Below, one piece after another: positions 60,789 through 64,000 of a stretch of 64,000 bases of DNA (the first letter of the stretch is position 1; the number at the start of each line of letters is the position of its first letter). The stretch spans positions 992,001-1,056,000 of the forward strand of contig NZ_JACHBR010000001.1 of the NCBI RefSeq assembly GCF_014200435.1, written 5' to 3'. This DNA is from Sphaerisporangium krabiense. GTDB lineage: Bacteria; Actinomycetota; Actinomycetes; Streptosporangiales; Streptosporangiaceae. The notes under the pieces are model-generated. The model was not told the origin of the DNA and searched no databases. It was given only the letters and a program-made list of their open reading frames with translations. The translations under genes were made by a program, and so were the position numbers.

Positions 60789-62369
60789 TCAGAAGAGCGA
60801 CGGCCAGCCCGGGAGGACGGGCGTGGGGGCGAGGCGAGGCGTTCGCCGGTCGGCGGTCAGCGACGGGAACGGCTCGACGGCGGGACAGCGGGCGCCGGGG
60901 GGCGGGAGCGTGCGGGAGATCAGGTACCGGTCGATCGTGCCGGTCGTGCAGTCACTCCAGCCGTAGATGCCGTGGCCCCAGCCCTCATAGGTGAGCACCC
61001 TGGCGTACTTGCCGAGCTGGCGGGCGGCGCCGAGCGTCCACTGGTAGGGCGACGTCGGCTCGTGCAGCGAGGAGCCGAGCAGCAGGGGAGCGCTGCCGCG
61101 GACCCGCAGGCGCTCCTGGGGGTTCGGGATCGGCGTGGGCTGGGAGAAGCAGACCGGGGTCACCCGGACGTTGACCGGGCCGTACCGCATGTCGGGCGCC
61201 AGCTTGGCCGACCGGCGCAGGATCGCGGTGTACTCCTTGAACGAGGACACGTTGAAGTCGAAGTCCTGGCACAGGATCGGGATCGGGAAGTTCGCCACGG
61301 CGCCGGGTGCGCCGCCGCCCGGCACTCGGGTGGGAAGCGGGAGCGGCAGGGGCGCGCCGGTGTCGAGCGCCGCCATGATGACGGCGAGAAGGTCCCACTC
61401 GGGGAGGTAGAACAGCAGGTGCGCCAGGCTGATCAGTTCGAGCGACGTCACCGGGACCGTCGGCTGGTCCGGGTCGAGCAGCTCGCCGCGGTCGGCGCGG
61501 GCGAGCAGGCGGGCCCAGACGGGACGCACTCCCTCATCGTGCAGGGCGCACCTGTCGGACCGCTCGCACCAGGACGCGAACGCGTCGAACGCGTCCTGCG
61601 CGGCGGCGGCCGTGGTGTCGTAGAACTCCCCGATCCGCAGGCTGTGGTCCATGTTGCCGTCCAGCGCGAGCGCCCGGACGCGGTGCGGGAACATCTCGGC
61701 GTACAGCTGGCCGATCAGCGTGCCGTAGGAGATGCCGTAGTAGGTGAGCTTGTCGTCGCCCACGGCGGCCCGGATCGCGTCGAGGTCGCGGACCACCTCG
61801 CGCGTGTTCACGTGGTCGAAGAGGGGGCCGGTCCTGGCCCGGCAGTCGGCGCGCAGCTTCGCGCTGAGGACGCGCAGCTCCGCGAACTGCGCGGCGTTCT
61901 CGGCGATCGGGTACTGCATGGGGGACAGCAGCTCGGCGGAGCAGACGATGGGGTGGCTGCGCCCCACGCCGCGCGGGTCGAAGCCCACGATGTCGAAGCG
62001 GCGCTGGAGCTCGGCGCTCGGCCAGCCGGGCACGTTCACGACCAGGTCGACGCCGGACCCGCCGGGGCCGCCGGGGTTGATCAGGAGCGAGCCGATCCTG
62101 GCGGCCGGGTCGGTGGCCTTGCGCCGGGCCAGGGCCAGGTCGATCGACGGCCCGCCCGGCCTGCTCCAGTCGATGGGCACCGACAGCGTGCCGCAATCCA
62201 CGGCCGGGTTCTGCTCGCACGGCGACCAGGCGACGGCCGGCGGCCGGGTCGGCGTCGCCGGGGCGGCGGTGGCGGTGGCGGTGGCGGTGGCGGGGACGGA
62301 CGGTAACAGCACGGTGAGGACGAGAAGGGTGATGCCTAACAGGGCTGACAGGGACGGTGTTCTGCGCAA
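60789..62369 (-). CDS. secreted TAP-like alpha/beta hydrolase (tripeptidyl aminopeptidase type)
   Basis: A 526-residue precursor of the secreted aminopeptidase family S33. Signal peptide LSALLGITLLVLTVLLPSVPATA followed by a repeated TATA stretch; the nucleophile is in YYGISYGTLIGQLYAEMF, and GPGGSGVDLVV forms the oxyanion hole. The C-terminal TAP-like lid (TYEGWGHGIYGWSDCTTGTIDRYL) supplies the catalytic His. It releases N-terminal peptides outside the cell. The start is TTG 62369 with a strong GGAGGAAAA site. The coding of the TATA stretch is a run of GGTGGC repeats at 62262-62293. Confidence 0.88.
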   Translation of the reverse strand: MRRTPSLSALLGITLLVLTVLLPSVPATATATATAAPATPTRPPAVAWSPCEQNPAVDCGTLSVPIDWSRPGGPSIDLALARRKATDPAARIGSLLINPGGPGGSGVDLVVNVPGWPSAELQRRFDIVGFDPRGVGRSHPIVCSAELLSPMQYPIAENAAQFAELRVLSAKLRADCRARTGPLFDHVNTREVVRDLDAIRAAVGDDKLTYYGISYGTLIGQLYAEMFPHRVRALALDGNMDHSLRIGEFYDTTAAAAQDAFDAFASWCERSDRCALHDEGVRPVWARLLARADRGELLDPDQPTVPVTSLELISLAHLLFYLPEWDLLAVIMAALDTGAPLPLPLPTRVPGGGAPGAVANFPIPILCQDFDFNVSSFKEYTAILRRSAKLAPDMRYGPVNVRVTPVCFSQPTPIPNPQERLRVRGSAPLLLGSSLHEPTSPYQWTLGAARQLGKYARVLTYEGWGHGIYGWSDCTTGTIDRYLISRTLPPPGARCPAVEPFPSLTADRRTPRLAPTPVLPGWPSLF

Positions 62370-62579
62370 TTTTCCTCCGCGCGGTGAGGGAGTCCCGGCG
62401 CACCGCGCCAGCCCGGGGTACCCAAGGGCCGGACGTCGGATGCGAGGGCTCCTGCGTGCCCGGCTCGATGGTGCGAGCCACCTGAATTCTCCGGCACGCC
62501 ACCCATGCCGACATATAGGGCATTGGGAGGAGATATCACCCCGTAATCCTTCATGAGTCTGACCCGTCCCGCCCCTAAA

Positions 62580-64000
62580 TCATTCCGGCACGTTCCCCGC
62601 GGAGTCGCCCGCCAGGAACGGGGTGGTGACGCCCTCGTACATCAGGTGCGCGACCAGCCCTTCCGTGGCGTGCGGGAGGTTGTGGCAGTGGTCCATCCAG
62701 ATGCCCGGATTGTCGGCCACGAACGCGATGTCGTACGACTCCCCGTTGCCGACCTCCAGCGAGTCCACCCACCACGGCGCGCCCGTCGCCGGGACGCCGT
62801 CGCGGGCGAGCACCACGGCGTGGTGGCCGTGCAGGTGCATGGGGTGGGTCTCGCCGCTGTGGTTCGAGACGCGCATCCGGACCACGTCGCCCTCCGCGAC
62901 CACGAACATCGGCACGTCCGGGTACATGTGCCCGTTGACCGTCCACCACACCCCGGGACGCCCGTCGAGGAAGCCGGGCCGGCGCCCGATGTCGTAGGTG
63001 AACCGCCGGTCGGCCTTGGCCGGGTCGAAGCCGATGGGCGCGGGCTTCCCGTAAGAGAGCAGGTCCAGCGTGGCCGCGGGCCGGGGGACGGCGGGCGCGT
63101 CGGAGGAGCGCGAGCCGAGCACGACGCCGGTCGGGCCGCCGATGTGCACCCGCACCGGGGAGCCGTCCGCGGGCATGGTGACCTCGAAGTCGGCCCTGCC
63201 TCCCGCGGTCACCAGGACGGCGGTGTCGCGCACGGGAGCCGGGCCGTTCAGGTCGGTGCCGTCCACGGCGAGCAGCCGGAACGGCGCGCCGCCCACCCAC
63301 ACCGGCGTCTGGCCGTTCTCGGTGTTGACGACGCGGACGCGCACGCGGTCGCCGGGACGTGCCTCGGCGCGCAGGTCCCCCTCGCGCCCGTTGAGCGTCC
63401 GCGCGCCGTCGTACAGGTGCAGCAGGGCCACGACGTCGGCCGTCCCCGCGGGCGGCGGCGCGGCCGGGGACACCACCAGGGCGCCGAGCAGCCCGCGCCG
63501 CACCTGCTCGTGCGACATCTGGTGGGAGTGGTACCAGAACGTCCCGGCCTGGTCGGCGACGAAGCGGTAGGTGTACGAGCGGCCCGGGGTGACCGCGTCC
63601 TGGGTCACCCCGGCGACGCCGTCCGCCGCGTTCGGCACGTCCACGCCGTGCCAGTGCAGCGTGACGCCGTCCGGCACCGAGGCGTTGACGAGCCGGACCT
63701 CGACGAGCTGCCCGGCGCGGGCGCGGATCACCGGGCCGGGCGACGTGCCGTTCAGCGTGTACCCGTCGACGGACCGGCCGGTGGCCAGCCGGAACCGTTC
63801 GCGCCGCGCGACGAGGGTGACCGCGACGTCGGCCGGGCGGCCGGGGTCGGCGGTGAGCGAGGTGACGCTGCGCGCGCCGCCCGTCGCGCCCGTCCCGTGC
63901 TGGGCGCCGTGTCCCGGCGCGCCGGTCGCCGCGCCGTGTCCGGCCGCCGCGTGGGCCTGGTGGCCGGCGGGGCCGGGCGGACGGCCGCCGTGGTCGGCGT
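62580..64000 (-). CDS. multicopper oxidase, N-terminus outside the window
   Basis: At least 473 residues of a multicopper oxidase; its start lies beyond the right edge. Copper-binding motifs appear in order: LHWHGVDVP, FWYHSHQMS, HPMHLHGHHA and DHCHNLPHATEGL, giving the type 1 and trinuclear sites. Before the oxidase domains, near the window end, is a His/Gly/Ala-rich stretch (HAAAGHGAATGAPGHGAQHG) that may bind copper. Laccase-like or copper-oxidising activity is expected. The last residues end just after LAGDSAGNVPE. Location outside the cell cannot be confirmed without the N-terminus. Confidence 0.92.
   Translation of the reverse strand, partial: ADHGGRPPGPAGHQAHAAAGHGAATGAPGHGAQHGTGATGGARSVTSLTADPGRPADVAVTLVARRERFRLATGRSVDGYTLNGTSPGPVIRARAGQLVEVRLVNASVPDGVTLHWHGVDVPNAADGVAGVTQDAVTPGRSYTYRFVADQAGTFWYHSHQMSHEQVRRGLLGALVVSPAAPPPAGTADVVALLHLYDGARTLNGREGDLRAEARPGDRVRVRVVNTENGQTPVWVGGAPFRLLAVDGTDLNGPAPVRDTAVLVTAGGRADFEVTMPADGSPVRVHIGGPTGVVLGSRSSDAPAVPRPAATLDLLSYGKPAPIGFDPAKADRRFTYDIGRRPGFLDGRPGVWWTVNGHMYPDVPMFVVAEGDVVRMRVSNHSGETHPMHLHGHHAVVLARDGVPATGAPWWVDSLEVGNGESYDIAFVADNPGIWMDHCHNLPHATEGLVAHLMYEGVTTPFLAGDSAGNVPE

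Noticed and set aside
62262-62293. GGTGGC microsatellite
   Set aside because: It lies in frame inside the signal-peptide linker of the TAP-like hydrolase and needs no other explanation, though its length may vary between strains.
1-64000. tRNA, rRNA, CRISPR, intact transposons or prophage
   Set aside because: No tRNA-like cloverleaf, repeat-spacer array, transposase or phage structural gene was seen.

Overview
The window is high-GC DNA (about 70 percent, strong GC bias at third codon positions, many GTG starts and ATGA or GTGA overlaps) with the gene content of a filamentous actinomycete, most likely of the Streptosporangiales type (inference). It is chromosomal accessory sequence. I see no rRNA, tRNA, CRISPR array, intact insertion sequence or replication origin.

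Region 1 (1-10 kb) is a mixture: the end of an E2 acyltransferase, an alpha/beta hydrolase, a small secreted peptide, a GNAT acetyltransferase, a rifampicin phosphotransferase (rph), a copper amine oxidase with a decayed amino-acid permease fragment behind it, and a double VOC-domain protein. Region 2 (10.2-16.4 kb) is the most novel part. A long AT-richer leader with an unusual inverted repeat precedes one tight operon of a PLP-dependent decarboxylase, a PaaK-like adenylate-forming enzyme and four consecutive small proteins that are divergent copies of one another; a strong hairpin closes it. Region 3 (16.5-20.2 kb) has an MBL-fold hydrolase, an orphan C-terminal piece of a CocE/NonD esterase, a secreted HExxH protein and a cytochrome P450.

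Region 4 (20.2-44.4 kb) is a catabolic cluster for steroid rings A and B (9,10-seco pathway): KSI, several KstD-type flavoproteins, KshA and KshB, two HsaA, HsaB, HsaC, HsaD, HsaE, HsaF and HsaG, an enoyl-CoA hydratase, two MFS transporters and TetR and IclR regulators. The products act in the order delta-5/delta-4 isomerisation, 1,2-dehydrogenation, 9-alpha-hydroxylation with ring B opening, ring A hydroxylation, meta-cleavage, hydrolysis, then conversion of the C5 dienoate to pyruvate and propionyl-CoA or acetyl-CoA. A 17-bp palindrome close to GTCCCGCTGAGCGGGAC recurs upstream of nearly every transcription unit of this cluster and defines a candidate regulon, probably that of the IclR protein encoded inside it.

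Region 5 (44.4-64 kb) is general accessory sequence: an NmrA-like reductase; a two-component system flanked by two genes that share a duplicated promoter, operator and leader; secreted enzymes (deacetylase, amidase, cyclophilin, TAP-type peptidase, multicopper oxidase); a DGPF protein followed by an ECF42-like sigma factor fused to a tyrosine-recombinase fold that has lost its catalytic residues; a RibD/DHFR-type reductase; and an APH-type kinase. Many convergent gene pairs are separated by clear hairpin terminators.
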